Origin: Streptomyces showdoensis
GTDB lineage: Bacteria > Actinomycetota > Actinomycetes > Streptomycetales > Streptomycetaceae
DNA: 64,000 nucleotides
Direction: 5' to 3'
NCBI RefSeq assembly: GCF_039535475.1
Contig: NZ_BAAAXG010000026.1
Location: 3,219,501-3,283,500 of the forward strand
Shown: positions 25,927-32,984 of the stretch, in pieces
Layout of the letters: each line of letters starts with the position of its first letter
How positions within the stretch are numbered: position 1 is the first letter of the stretch
Notes under the pieces: generated by a model
Told to the model about the DNA's origin: nothing
Seen by the model: only the letters and a program-made list of their open reading frames with translations
Databases searched by the model: none
Program-made: the position numbers and the translations under genes

Positions 25927-26796
25927 TCACGCTGCGAGCGCCCGGCGGATGCCCTCTTCGAGGGTGACCTTGGGCAAGTAGAAGTCGAGCATCTGGCTGG
26001 GGTCACAGACGCGGTGGTGCACCCCTTGCGGGGCGGATGCGAGGTGCTTGAGCGTCGGCGAGTAGCCGGCCGCCTGGGTCGTCAGATGGGCGAGGTCGTC
26101 GAAGCTGGTCGCCCGGCCGGTGCCCAGATTGACGGGGCCTTCAACGCCTTCGTCGACGGCTGCGAGGGTTGCGCCGACGAGGTCGTCGATGTGGATCCAG
26201 TCGCGGGTGGATGTGCCGTCGCCCCAGATCTCGAAAGGGTCCTGCCGCTCCTTGGCCCGGCGGATGAACGCGGGGAAGGGGTAGCAGTCGTCCTGGTCTT
26301 CGCCGTAGCCGGAGAAGGGGCGGAGCACCGTCATCTGCGTGCCCTCGGCGGCGGCGTACTGGCAGAGCTGCTCGCCGGTGAGCTTGGCAAGGCCGTAGGT
26401 GGCGTCCGGCTGGCCGGGCTGGCCGTAGTCGATGTCGGTCTCCCCCAGGCGCCGGATCTCTCCTGGCCCCTGGAGGGCGACGGGGTAGGCCGCGGACGAG
26501 CTGAAGTACACAGCCCGCGGGATGCTGTTGCGGGCGAGCCAGCGCATGTACCAGGCGTCGAGAGCCAGGTTGGTGGCGACGCCGAGCGGGGACCCGTCGA
26601 TGCTGGCGCGACCCCCGACGATCGCCGCGCAGTGGATGGCGATGTCGTAGACGTCATCGCTGTAGCGGAAGAGATCGAGGGCGTCGGAGTGGCGCGGATC
26701 CAGTTCCACCCCGTGGACGTCCCAGCCGCGAGCTTCCATGGCGGCGTGAAGGTGTCGGCCGACGAAGCCGCAGTGCCCGGTGAGAAGTACCTGCAT
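25927..26796 (-). CDS. NAD-dependent sugar epimerase/dehydratase
   Basis: A 289-aa extended SDR enzyme. GHCGFVGRH is the Rossmann GxxGxxG motif, SSSAAYP carries the Ser of the catalytic triad and YGLAK provides Tyr and Lys. STRDWIHIDDL is the usual C-terminal signature of GDP- or dTDP-sugar epimerases and dehydratases. The ATG overlaps the methyltransferase stop. Together with neighbouring transferases it probably makes an activated sugar for a phage- or cell-surface glycan. Substrate is unknown. Confidence 0.9.
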   Translation of the reverse strand: MQVLLTGHCGFVGRHLHAAMEARGWDVHGVELDPRHSDALDLFRYSDDVYDIAIHCAAIVGGRASIDGSPLGVATNLALDAWYMRWLARNSIPRAVYFSSSAAYPVALQGPGEIRRLGETDIDYGQPGQPDATYGLAKLTGEQLCQYAAAEGTQMTVLRPFSGYGEDQDDCYPFPAFIRRAKERQDPFEIWGDGTSTRDWIHIDDLVGATLAAVDEGVEGPVNLGTGRATSFDDLAHLTTQAAGYSPTLKHLASAPQGVHHRVCDPSQMLDFYLPKVTLEEGIRRALAA

Positions 26797-27395
26797 CAGC
26801 TGCTCGCCTTCACTGCCCGGAACACGGGCCACGGCATGCCGTCGACTTCGAGCCGCTTGAGACCCACTCGGGCACAGAGGGCGTCCTGCTGCTCGCGGGA
26901 CCAGGTAGTGACGCCGATCCAGCCGCCCCCCTCCTGCGGCTCGTCGGCGACCGGCCAGTCGAGGATGAGGAGTCCGTTGACGCGGACCGCGGCCCGTAGG
27001 CCTTCGATGATCCGCTCGCCTGCCTCGTAGGTGTGGTGGATGAGGACTGCGAGGGAGATGACCGCGTCGGCCTTCTTTCCGATGACGCTGGCGAGGTCGG
27101 TGCCGTCGCTGACTACCGTCGCCATGCTGGGGTCGCGGTCGGCGAGCCGGTTGAGCATGGCCTGGGATCCGTCAGCGCCGATGACGTCGTAGCCGAGCGC
27201 CCGCAGCGGTACGGCCACGCGTCCGTCGCCGCAGCCGAAGTCGACGACCCGGCTGCCCTCCGGGAGCACGGTCGACAGCAGGGCGGCCTGGTTCTGACCG
27301 GAGGACTCGTATGCGTCCTCGGAGATGCCGCGGGTCGGGTGGATGGCCGCAGGGTCGGCTTCGTTCCATGCGTCGATGACGTCGCTGATGGTCAT
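26796..27395 (-). CDS. Class I SAM-dependent methyltransferase
   Basis: A 199-aa methyltransferase with motif I VVDFGCGDGRV, an acidic motif II region VIGADGS and motif IV-like DAVISLAVLIHH. The C-terminal part has WPVADEPQEGGGWIGV. It is coupled by 4-base overlaps to both neighbours (glycosyltransferase and epimerase), which suggests a sugar or small-molecule substrate rather than DNA. No DNA target-recognition domain is present. Confidence 0.85.
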   Translation of the reverse strand: MTISDVIDAWNEADPAAIHPTRGISEDAYESSGQNQAALLSTVLPEGSRVVDFGCGDGRVAVPLRALGYDVIGADGSQAMLNRLADRDPSMATVVSDGTDLASVIGKKADAVISLAVLIHHTYEAGERIIEGLRAAVRVNGLLILDWPVADEPQEGGGWIGVTTWSREQQDALCARVGLKRLEVDGMPWPVFRAVKASS

Positions 27396-28093
27396 GCTGT
27401 CTCCTCGACGAGTGCCCGCAGCTTCTCCAGGTCGGCGTGGAGGCCGCCTTCGTCGCGGTAGTGGTAGTAGGCGGTCGCGTCGGCGGTGGCCTGCTCGGAG
27501 CTGTTGCACTCCTGGTAGCCGGCGTCCATCGCTGCCTTTCCGATGGCGGGGTGCATGTGCTCAAGGACGACGTCGCCGAGGTAGGTGATGCGGCCCATGC
27601 CTCGGCCCCAGTCCATCCACACCAGGTCGAGGCACAGGTGGACGAGGGACGGGGGCGCCATGTAGCCGAGGGTGCTGACGATGTCCGAGGTCAAGGCGAC
27701 GGCGGTGGCCATCGTCTCGCCTTGCAGCAGGTCATTGCCGTAGACGATGCCGGGTCCGCCCGACAGGCAGATGCGGAAGCGCTCGTCCCAGCCGACCGTG
27801 CGGGGGCGGTGGTCGTCGCCCATGAACGCGAGGAACCGGTAACGCGACGCCATGTCGACAGCGACCTGATTGAGTGTGCCGCACAGCCGAAGCCGCGGGC
27901 CGGTCACCCAATGGACCCGCGGGTCGTGGATGGTCTCCATGTGTTCGCGGTAGCCGGCGAGCACGGGGTCGTCGTCATCGACCGCGAATAGCAGGTCGGC
28001 GGTGGCGCCGGTCTGCCGCCAGCATTCGAGGATCGCGGGGACGCTGTCAGGCCGGCCACGGGTCGGCACAATCATCAGCAGATCGTCTGCCAC
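27392..28093 (-). CDS. GT-A-type glycosyltransferase-like protein
   Basis: A 233-aa protein with the family-2-like opening IVPTRGRPDSVPAILECW and an AVDDDDPVLAGY stretch whose Asp cluster would bind nucleotide-sugar and metal. A later FMGDDHRPRTVGWDE and the following YGNDLLQ fit the acceptor region. GTG 28093 has GGAGG 4 bases upstream. It starts the coupled transferase-methyltransferase-epimerase group and follows the collagen-like fibre gene. Confidence 0.8.
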   Translation of the reverse strand: MADDLLMIVPTRGRPDSVPAILECWRQTGATADLLFAVDDDDPVLAGYREHMETIHDPRVHWVTGPRLRLCGTLNQVAVDMASRYRFLAFMGDDHRPRTVGWDERFRICLSGGPGIVYGNDLLQGETMATAVALTSDIVSTLGYMAPPSLVHLCLDLVWMDWGRGMGRITYLGDVVLEHMHPAIGKAAMDAGYQECNSSEQATADATAYYHYRDEGGLHADLEKLRALVEETA

Positions 28094-28101
28094 GGCACCT
28101 C

Positions 28102-29238
28102 CTATGCGGGCTGGGGGCCGAGGTTTTCCAGAGTCATCAGCCACGGGTATGTCGTGTTGGCGTAGACGCGGCCGGTGCTGGTGCCCTGGTGGACGAGCGC
28201 GAAGGTGACGAGGCCGGCGTTTAGGTTCCCGGCGCCGACGGTCATCAGGAAGCTGGGAATCTTGGAGAACGCGGTGCTGGGGTAAAGCCAGGGGGCGCCC
28301 TCTGCCAGCGGCGAGGACGTGTCCGAGCCGTGATAGGTCCCAATGGCGCCGGCGCTGGTCAGCATGGCCACGTCCATGAAGTGCCCGCCGTTGTACATCA
28401 TCGCGAGGTCGATGCGGATGCGGTCGCCTGCCGCTGCGGGGATGGAGCACTGAAGGGCAGTGCTCGCCGAGGTGACGACGACCACCCATGCGGGGGCCGA
28501 GGGTAGGTCGACGACAGCTCCGTCGGTGATCCGTGCCCGGGTGGTTCGGTGGTTCGGGCCTGTGGGTCCCGCGGGGCCCTGGGCGCCGGTCGCGCCGGTG
28601 GCTCCCGTGGCGCCGGCGGGTCCTTGAGGCCCGGGCTCCCCTTGAGGGCCGGCAGGGCCCTCGGGGCCCGTCTGTCCGTCGGCGCCAGCCGGGCCTTGGG
28701 CGCCCGTTGCTCCCGTAGCCCCAGTTGCACCTGTCGGCCCTTGGGGGCCAATCGCTCCCTGGGGGCCAGCGGGCCCTTGGGGTCCTGCTGGGCCTTGCGG
28801 GCCGGCGGGCCCCTGTGGTCCGGGAGGACCGGTCTGACCTGGAGCATCGGGGACGGGCTCAAGGCCGCCAGGGCGGGGCAGGCGCTGAAGGTCGGCGAAG
28901 TTGACCATGCCGGTGCCGTCGATCCGCGCCCAGAAGTGGATGCGCTGGCCGCCAGCCGGCCAGATGTCCAGCTCCCATAGCCACTCAGTCGGCGGGGTGC
29001 CACTGAGGACTGCGGGCAGGGGCTCGATGCCAGCGGCGTCTGTCGGAAGGACTATGACGGAGAATGCGCCGTCGGTGACCTTGAACGGGCCTCCGCCGGC
29101 GTAGGCGGCGTTACGGTCGGCGTCGACGAGCTGGTGGGTCGGCGTGAGTCTCCCTCGGCCGTTGAAGCCAGTACCGGCAACGGCCGCCGGGAGCTTGCCG
29201 GCCAGCGTGACGGTCGGGGTGCCGGGCGGGAAGGCCAT
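28102..29238 (-). CDS. Collagen-like fibre protein
   Basis: A 378-aa protein with an N-terminal globular domain (1-130), about 31 Gly-X-Y triplets (134-228, GPQGPAG and GATGAT types) and a C-terminal beta-rich domain (about 232-378). The triplets should form a triple helix, so the protein is likely a trimeric fibre. Such proteins occur as phage tail fibres. It lies apart from the tail genes but in the same direction, next to sugar-modifying genes whose products might decorate it. Confidence 0.85.
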   Translation of the reverse strand: MAFPPGTPTVTLAGKLPAAVAGTGFNGRGRLTPTHQLVDADRNAAYAGGGPFKVTDGAFSVIVLPTDAAGIEPLPAVLSGTPPTEWLWELDIWPAGGQRIHFWARIDGTGMVNFADLQRLPRPGGLEPVPDAPGQTGPPGPQGPAGPQGPAGPQGPAGPQGAIGPQGPTGATGATGATGAQGPAGADGQTGPEGPAGPQGEPGPQGPAGATGATGATGAQGPAGPTGPNHRTTRARITDGAVVDLPSAPAWVVVVTSASTALQCSIPAAAGDRIRIDLAMMYNGGHFMDVAMLTSAGAIGTYHGSDTSSPLAEGAPWLYPSTAFSKIPSFLMTVGAGNLNAGLVTFALVHQGTSTGRVYANTTYPWLMTLENLGPQPA

Positions 29239-29253
29239 GTTGCCTCCCCTCGG

Positions 29254-30354
29254 TCAGCAGTCGAGTGTGAGCGGGGGCCGCCAGACTTGTCCGTCGCCGG
29301 CTAGGCCGGGTTGCGGCTGGTAGTCGAGCGGGACGAGGTGTGTGGGGGCGGCGGTCTCGTTGCGGGTGCCGAGCCACAGGTCGATGATCTGCCAGGGCTG
29401 TCCGTCGAGGACGGTCACGGTGCGCGGCTGGCCGCCGCACGAGTTGCCGTTGAAGATGCGGCGCCCGTAGGCCGGCGCGCCCCAGCCCACGTTGCCCGGC
29501 GCGGTCCAGCCCGAGTACAGCGATGGGGAGGTCGCGTAGCCAATCGGGGTGCCGGCGCAGTAGCCGCAGCCCTGATCCGAGTACGTGAGCACGTACTGCT
29601 GCGTGGCCTCATCCCACCAGCCACCCGGGCCCTCGATCGGGCCGCCCATGTTCGCGACCTTCCGGACGCCCTGGCCGGTACCGCCGGAGCCGCTGTAGTT
29701 GAGCTCTTCGAGGTTCAGCTGGGTGGCGCCCGGCATGGTGCACACGATCGCCGGCCGCTGGTTGGGGCGCTCGATGAGGCCGAAGTCGCCGTTGCCCGCA
29801 CAGACGCCCAGGCTCGGCTTGTTGTACGAGCCGTTCGGCGAGACGCCCGGACCACACGGGCCCGCCGGGCCCGCGCACCCCATGACGTTGTAGGCGTTCG
29901 CGTTGGAGTCGGAGTAGTGCCGCGGGGCGTTGAACCAGAGGACGTAGACCCCGTCGTTCGGGCCCCAGCCGGATCGCTGGATGACCTTCGGGTTGAAGCA
30001 CCCTTGCCCCGTGCCTCCGCAGGTCGCCTGCCACGAGCGCCTCGACCACGGGTCCCACGAAGTCGGATCGAAGAGGAGCTGCGGCGCCGACCACGGGCCC
30101 TGCGGGGTGGGGGCCTGGCTGACGCCGAAGCCACACCACGGGGTGTTCGGCACGTACCACTCGTAGCCGCAGGCGTACATCGAGCCGTAGAGGAAGTACG
30201 TGTCGCCGAACCGCTTCATCGTCGCGTCGTGCAGGTCCAGGCCCTGGATCGTGAACGGCTCACGGGCCTGCGGCTCATCGGCGGCAGACGGGGTGGCACC
30301 GGTCAGCAGAGACGCGGCCAGGGCTAAGGCGGCAAGCAGAGACCGGAGACGCAC
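29254..30354 (-). CDS. Secreted GH43-like glycoside hydrolase
   Basis: A 366-aa protein with a typical Sec signal peptide (basic start MRLRSLLAAL, hydrophobic core, AxA-type site near residue 25). The mature part resembles the five-bladed propeller of family GH43: LHDATMKRFGDTYFLYGS supplies the candidate base Asp43, and GGPIEGPGGWWDEATQQYVL has candidate acid Glu241 followed by the LTYS strand. Many Cys residues suggest disulphides. It would act outside the cell on an arabinan- or xylan-like polymer, or bind host wall polysaccharide. It looks like lysogenic cargo or a spreading aid. Confidence 0.7.
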   Translation of the reverse strand: MRLRSLLAALALAASLLTGATPSAADEPQAREPFTIQGLDLHDATMKRFGDTYFLYGSMYACGYEWYVPNTPWCGFGVSQAPTPQGPWSAPQLLFDPTSWDPWSRRSWQATCGGTGQGCFNPKVIQRSGWGPNDGVYVLWFNAPRHYSDSNANAYNVMGCAGPAGPCGPGVSPNGSYNKPSLGVCAGNGDFGLIERPNQRPAIVCTMPGATQLNLEELNYSGSGGTGQGVRKVANMGGPIEGPGGWWDEATQQYVLTYSDQGCGYCAGTPIGYATSPSLYSGWTAPGNVGWGAPAYGRRIFNGNSCGGQPRTVTVLDGQPWQIIDLWLGTRNETAAPTHLVPLDYQPQPGLAGDGQVWRPPLTLDC

Positions 30355-30390
30355 GGACGCCCCCTCCCATCAGTCGGGGGCGTGGGTGGA

Positions 30391-30630
30391 TCAGGCGGCG
30401 CGAGCCTCGCTCATGGGAAGCGGCGGCGGGGCGCCCGGGGCAATGAGCTCGTTCGTGTACTCGTCGCGCTCGGCGCCGTTCAGCTCGAAGACGTCGTATC
30501 GGACCTTGCCGCGGCCGGAGCCGTGGCGGGTGATGCGGCCTTCTGCGGCCCAGCGGCGGATAGTGGATCCGGGGCGGCCAACGTAGAAGGAGGCTGCGCC
30601 CTCGTCGATAAGACCGTGCTCACCGGACAT
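30391..30630 (-). CDS. MerR/excisionase-type DNA-binding protein
   Basis: A 79-aa protein with a single winged HTH: DEGAASFYVGRPGSTIRRWAAE forms the HTH and GKVRYDVFEL the wing. The ATG at 30630 has GGAGG 5 bases upstream. Small proteins of this kind act as excisionases or regulators. It lies between the secreted hydrolase and a terminator at 30651, at the boundary with the transfer-like block, so it could control either side. Confidence 0.7.
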   Translation of the reverse strand: MSGEHGLIDEGAASFYVGRPGSTIRRWAAEGRITRHGSGRGKVRYDVFELNGAERDEYTNELIAPGAPPPLPMSEARAA

Positions 30631-30650
30631 GTTCACCTCCGGGAACGCGA

Positions 30651-30675
30651 AAGGCCGCCCATGGCGGGCGGCCTT
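30651..30675. terminator. Hairpin terminator at the block boundary
   Basis: A 10-bp stem (AAGGCCGCCC, 30651-30660, with 30666-30675) and a 5-base loop separate the phage cargo genes from the transfer-like block. It probably ends the leftward transcript of that block. Confidence 0.75.
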
Positions 30676-30762
30676 CGGGAGTCACAAAGTGTCCAGCGAA
30701 GCACACGGTACGCTCGCACCTGCGTTGCCGCAAGAGCAACTTTTCTTGCCCCCTGACGCGCC

Positions 30763-31164
30763 TTACCGCTTCCGGCTGGGGAGAATTGGCTTCCCGATGT
30801 GCCGATGGTTGATGGTGACGCGTCCGTGCCTGGCGAGCTGTTCCCCGAGTTGTTCGGCGATGGTGACGGACCTGTGTCGGCCTCCGTAGCAGTGGACGTG
30901 GATGTCGATGGTCTGTTGGCCGTTGCGGATGCGCCGTTCGGCGAGTCGTCGGGTGGCGTCGACTAACGCTTCGGCGCCGGGGGTGCTCATGACGTAGTCG
31001 GCGACGTGCTGGTCTCGGCCGGTGAGTTGGGTGAGGGCGGCTCGGACCCTGGGGTCGTCGGGCGGGTTGTGCAGGCCGGTGGTGTCGACGACGAGGGGGT
31101 TGGTGCCGGTCGGCGGGTCGTTGTGGCCGGTGCCGTAGGACGTTATGCGGATGTGGATGGTCAT
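30763..31164 (-). CDS. RapZ C-terminal-domain protein
   Basis: A 133-aa protein made only of the C-terminal domain of RapZ/YvcJ. Signature parts are VVDTTGLHNPPDDPRVR, LTGRDQHVADYV and the HCYGGRHRSVTIAEQL motif (92-108). In RapZ this domain senses a sugar nucleotide and binds small RNAs, whereas the N-terminal P-loop domain is absent here. AGGAGG precedes the ATG. Standalone versions occur in actinobacterial mobile elements. The role here is unknown and may be RNA or nucleotide sensing. Confidence 0.85.
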   Translation of the reverse strand: MTIHIRITSYGTGHNDPPTGTNPLVVDTTGLHNPPDDPRVRAALTQLTGRDQHVADYVMSTPGAEALVDATRRLAERRIRNGQQTIDIHVHCYGGRHRSVTIAEQLGEQLARHGRVTINHRHIGKPILPSRKR

Positions 31165-31391
31165 GTGGTCCTCCTGGCTGCGGAGGCGGCCTTGAAGATT
31201 CGGATGCCGGATCCGGGGTCGTGGGGGCTTCCGACGACGCGGCTGCGGGGGAAGCGGACGAGGAGCTTGGTGATGTGGTCTTCGCAGCCGTAGGCGCCAG
31301 CGTTGGTGGCGTCGAGGAACAGGTGGTCGTGGGCGCCGTTGGTGCAGGGCTCGTCGTCGATGCTGGCGGAGGGGCAGGGTGTGCTGGTCAC
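31161..31391 (-). CDS. Small Cys-containing protein (76 aa)
   Basis: A GTG start overlaps the stop of the upstream gene and its own end overlaps the next start (ATGA), so it is coupled on both sides. The product has three Cys residues (PCPS, EPCTNG, YGCEDH) and a DPGSGIRIFK segment. Possible small metal-binding protein; no family assigned. Confidence 0.6.
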   Translation of the reverse strand: MTSTPCPSASIDDEPCTNGAHDHLFLDATNAGAYGCEDHITKLLVRFPRSRVVGSPHDPGSGIRIFKAASAARRTT

Positions 31392-31969
31392 TGAATCTCC
31401 CGGGCGTTGTTGGCCGCTTCGCGGATGAGGTGGAGGACTTCGGTCTGGGTGCGGCCATGGCCGTCGTTCCACTGGTGGATGGGCTGCTGGATGCCGCGGG
31501 CGGCGAGGATGTTGGTGAGGTGGCGGCCGGCTTCGGCGGCGGTGCGATCGTCGCCGTAGCCGAGCTGGCGGAGGACGTACTGGGCGCCGAGGATGCAGCG
31601 TCCGCCGCTGGTGTTCCGCATTCGTCCGCGGGCCCAGCCGTGCTGCTGGATGACGAGCGCGGTGAGTTCGAGATGTTGGGCGACGGTGATGTGCCGGGTG
31701 GTGCCGGCGTGGAGCTGGCGGGCGAAGGTGAGGGTCCAGTCGGGGAGGATCCGCAGGAGCTTCCCGGGGACGGCGAGCGTGGGCGCGCTGGCCGGCGTCT
31801 GGTCGGGCTGCCTGAGGGCTTCGGCGATGAGCTGGTCGGTGGTCTTGGTGACGAGCCGGTGGGCGGTGCGTGGGGTCTGGGTGGCGAGGTACTGCTCGAT
31901 CTGGCGGATCAGGGTCTGGGCGTCGGCTGCCTGCGTGGGGCTGGCGGCCGGCAGGGTGGCTGTGGTCAT
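31388..31969 (-). CDS. DUF6197-like protein
   Basis: A 193-aa protein whose C-terminal half matches the DUF6197 layout: QQHGWARGRMRNTSGGRCILGA, then a helical unit, then WNDGHGRTQTEVLHLIREAANNA. The N-terminal half is helical and Thr/Gln-rich. Proteins of this group are common in Streptomyces conjugative elements and phages. Function is unknown. It belongs to the leftward transfer-like operon. Confidence 0.7.
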   Translation of the reverse strand: MTTATLPAASPTQAADAQTLIRQIEQYLATQTPRTAHRLVTKTTDQLIAEALRQPDQTPASAPTLAVPGKLLRILPDWTLTFARQLHAGTTRHITVAQHLELTALVIQQHGWARGRMRNTSGGRCILGAQYVLRQLGYGDDRTAAEAGRHLTNILAARGIQQPIHQWNDGHGRTQTEVLHLIREAANNAREIQ

Positions 31970-32051
31970 GTGGTGGTCTTCCGTTCGCGGGAGAGGGGGC
32001 GCTCCTGGTGCTGTCCAGGCGGTCAGGGGCGCCCCGTGCGGGTGGGTGAGG

Positions 32052-32258
32052 TCAGCCGCGGAAGGTGGCGGTGAATCCCCGGTGGGTGAATCCCCGCCGC
32101 TGGTGCTTCCTGGAGATGTCCTCGAGCAGGTTGTTGAGGAGGTCTGCTGCGGTGAGGCCGGGCGGGGTGTCGACGGTGCCCTTGAACTGCTGCTCCGTGC
32201 CTGTGTCCTGCCAGCAGACGTGGATGCTGAATTCCCAGAGCTCTCGCTGGGCGGCCAT
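32052..32258 (-). CDS. Small hypothetical protein (68 aa)
   Basis: The ATG at 32258 has AAGGAGG-like spacing upstream (GGAGG, 3 bases). The product has an N-terminal beta pattern (ELWEFSIHVCWQDTG) and a C-terminal helix with basic residues. It lies within the leftward transfer-like operon. No family recognised. Confidence 0.55.
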   Translation of the reverse strand: MAAQRELWEFSIHVCWQDTGTEQQFKGTVDTPPGLTAADLLNNLLEDISRKHQRRGFTHRGFTATFRG

Positions 32259-32337
32259 GGTCCTCCTTGGGTTGGTCGGGCCGGGTCTGTCCCGGCTCCC
32301 CTCACCGCCCGTTCGTGTCGGGCGGATCGGGCAGCCG

Positions 32338-32799
32338 TCAGAACCAGCTCTTCTTTCCGCCGCCGGCGCCTGCGAGGGTCTTGTCGGCGTTGGCGAGTGC
32401 GACCTGTTCGGCGTGCTGCTTGGTTACTCGGTCGGCGAGCTCGTGGGCCTTGGCGACTGAGGTGTTGTCGTGGAGGCATCGGAGGGCGGCGGGCTGGAGG
32501 GTGTGGATTTCGCGCTCCTTGTGGATGAGCGTGCTGAGGCTGATTTCGCCGCGGCCGGTGGTGTTGCTGGCTCGGATGACCATGAGGTTGCCGGAGCCGT
32601 AGGCCCGCTCGTTGACGACGACCCAGACGCTGTACATCTGGGGGTCGGAGTAGCCGTGGGTGCCGACGCCCATGACGTAGCGGTCGCCGATGTCGTGGAT
32701 GACGTAGAGGATGTCGCCGGGCTTGGCGACGGCGAGGAGGTGGCGCTTGTCGCCCCACTTGGCGGTGTAGACGGTCTTGTGCTGCTTCTCGCGGGCCAT
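32338..32799 (-). CDS. Hypothetical transfer-region protein (153 aa)
   Basis: A 153-aa protein with a beta-rich N-terminal half (VYTAKWGDKRHLLAVAKPGD, then DRYVMGVGTHGYSD) and a helical C-terminal half (VAKAHELADRVTKQHAEQVA). The pattern suggests a small nucleic-acid- or protein-binding module, but I recognise no family. It lies immediately downstream of the repeat-rich gap that follows the TraB-like gene. Confidence 0.6.
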   Translation of the reverse strand: MAREKQHKTVYTAKWGDKRHLLAVAKPGDILYVIHDIGDRYVMGVGTHGYSDPQMYSVWVVVNERAYGSGNLMVIRASNTTGRGEISLSTLIHKEREIHTLQPAALRCLHDNTSVAKAHELADRVTKQHAEQVALANADKTLAGAGGGKKSWF

Positions 32800-32860
32800 G
32801 ATCTGGTTCTCCTTCGGGATGTGGTTTTGGGTGGTTTGCACCTCGGACGAGGGCATGGTT

Positions 32861-32981
32861 TATACCGGTATGCACCCCGGACAGGGGGCGGACGGCGGGC
32901 GGACGTGACCCGGGTCGCGTCCGGGGCCTGTCCGGCCCCTGACCAGGGGATATACCGGGGCAATTAGGGGTGGTGTCCGGG
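32861..32981. repeat. Repeat-rich gap downstream of the TraB-like gene, candidate clt
   Basis: About 180 bases between the 32799 start and the translocase stop carry repeats. TATACCGG occurs at 32861-32868 and 32951-32958. TGTCCGG occurs at 32929-32935 and 32974-32980, with an inverted CCCCGGACA at 32875-32883 and a near copy CGTCCGGGG at 32918-32926. TraB proteins of Streptomyces plasmids bind short direct repeats at a clt locus near traB. This is a candidate only. Confidence 0.45.
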
Positions 32982-32984
32982 TGG

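Noticed and set aside
25927..28093. DNA modification cassette (glycosylated or methylated bases)
   Set aside because: The methyltransferase has no DNA-target domain, no base-synthesis enzyme is present, and an epimerase is coupled to it. Sugar modification of protein or polymer fits better.
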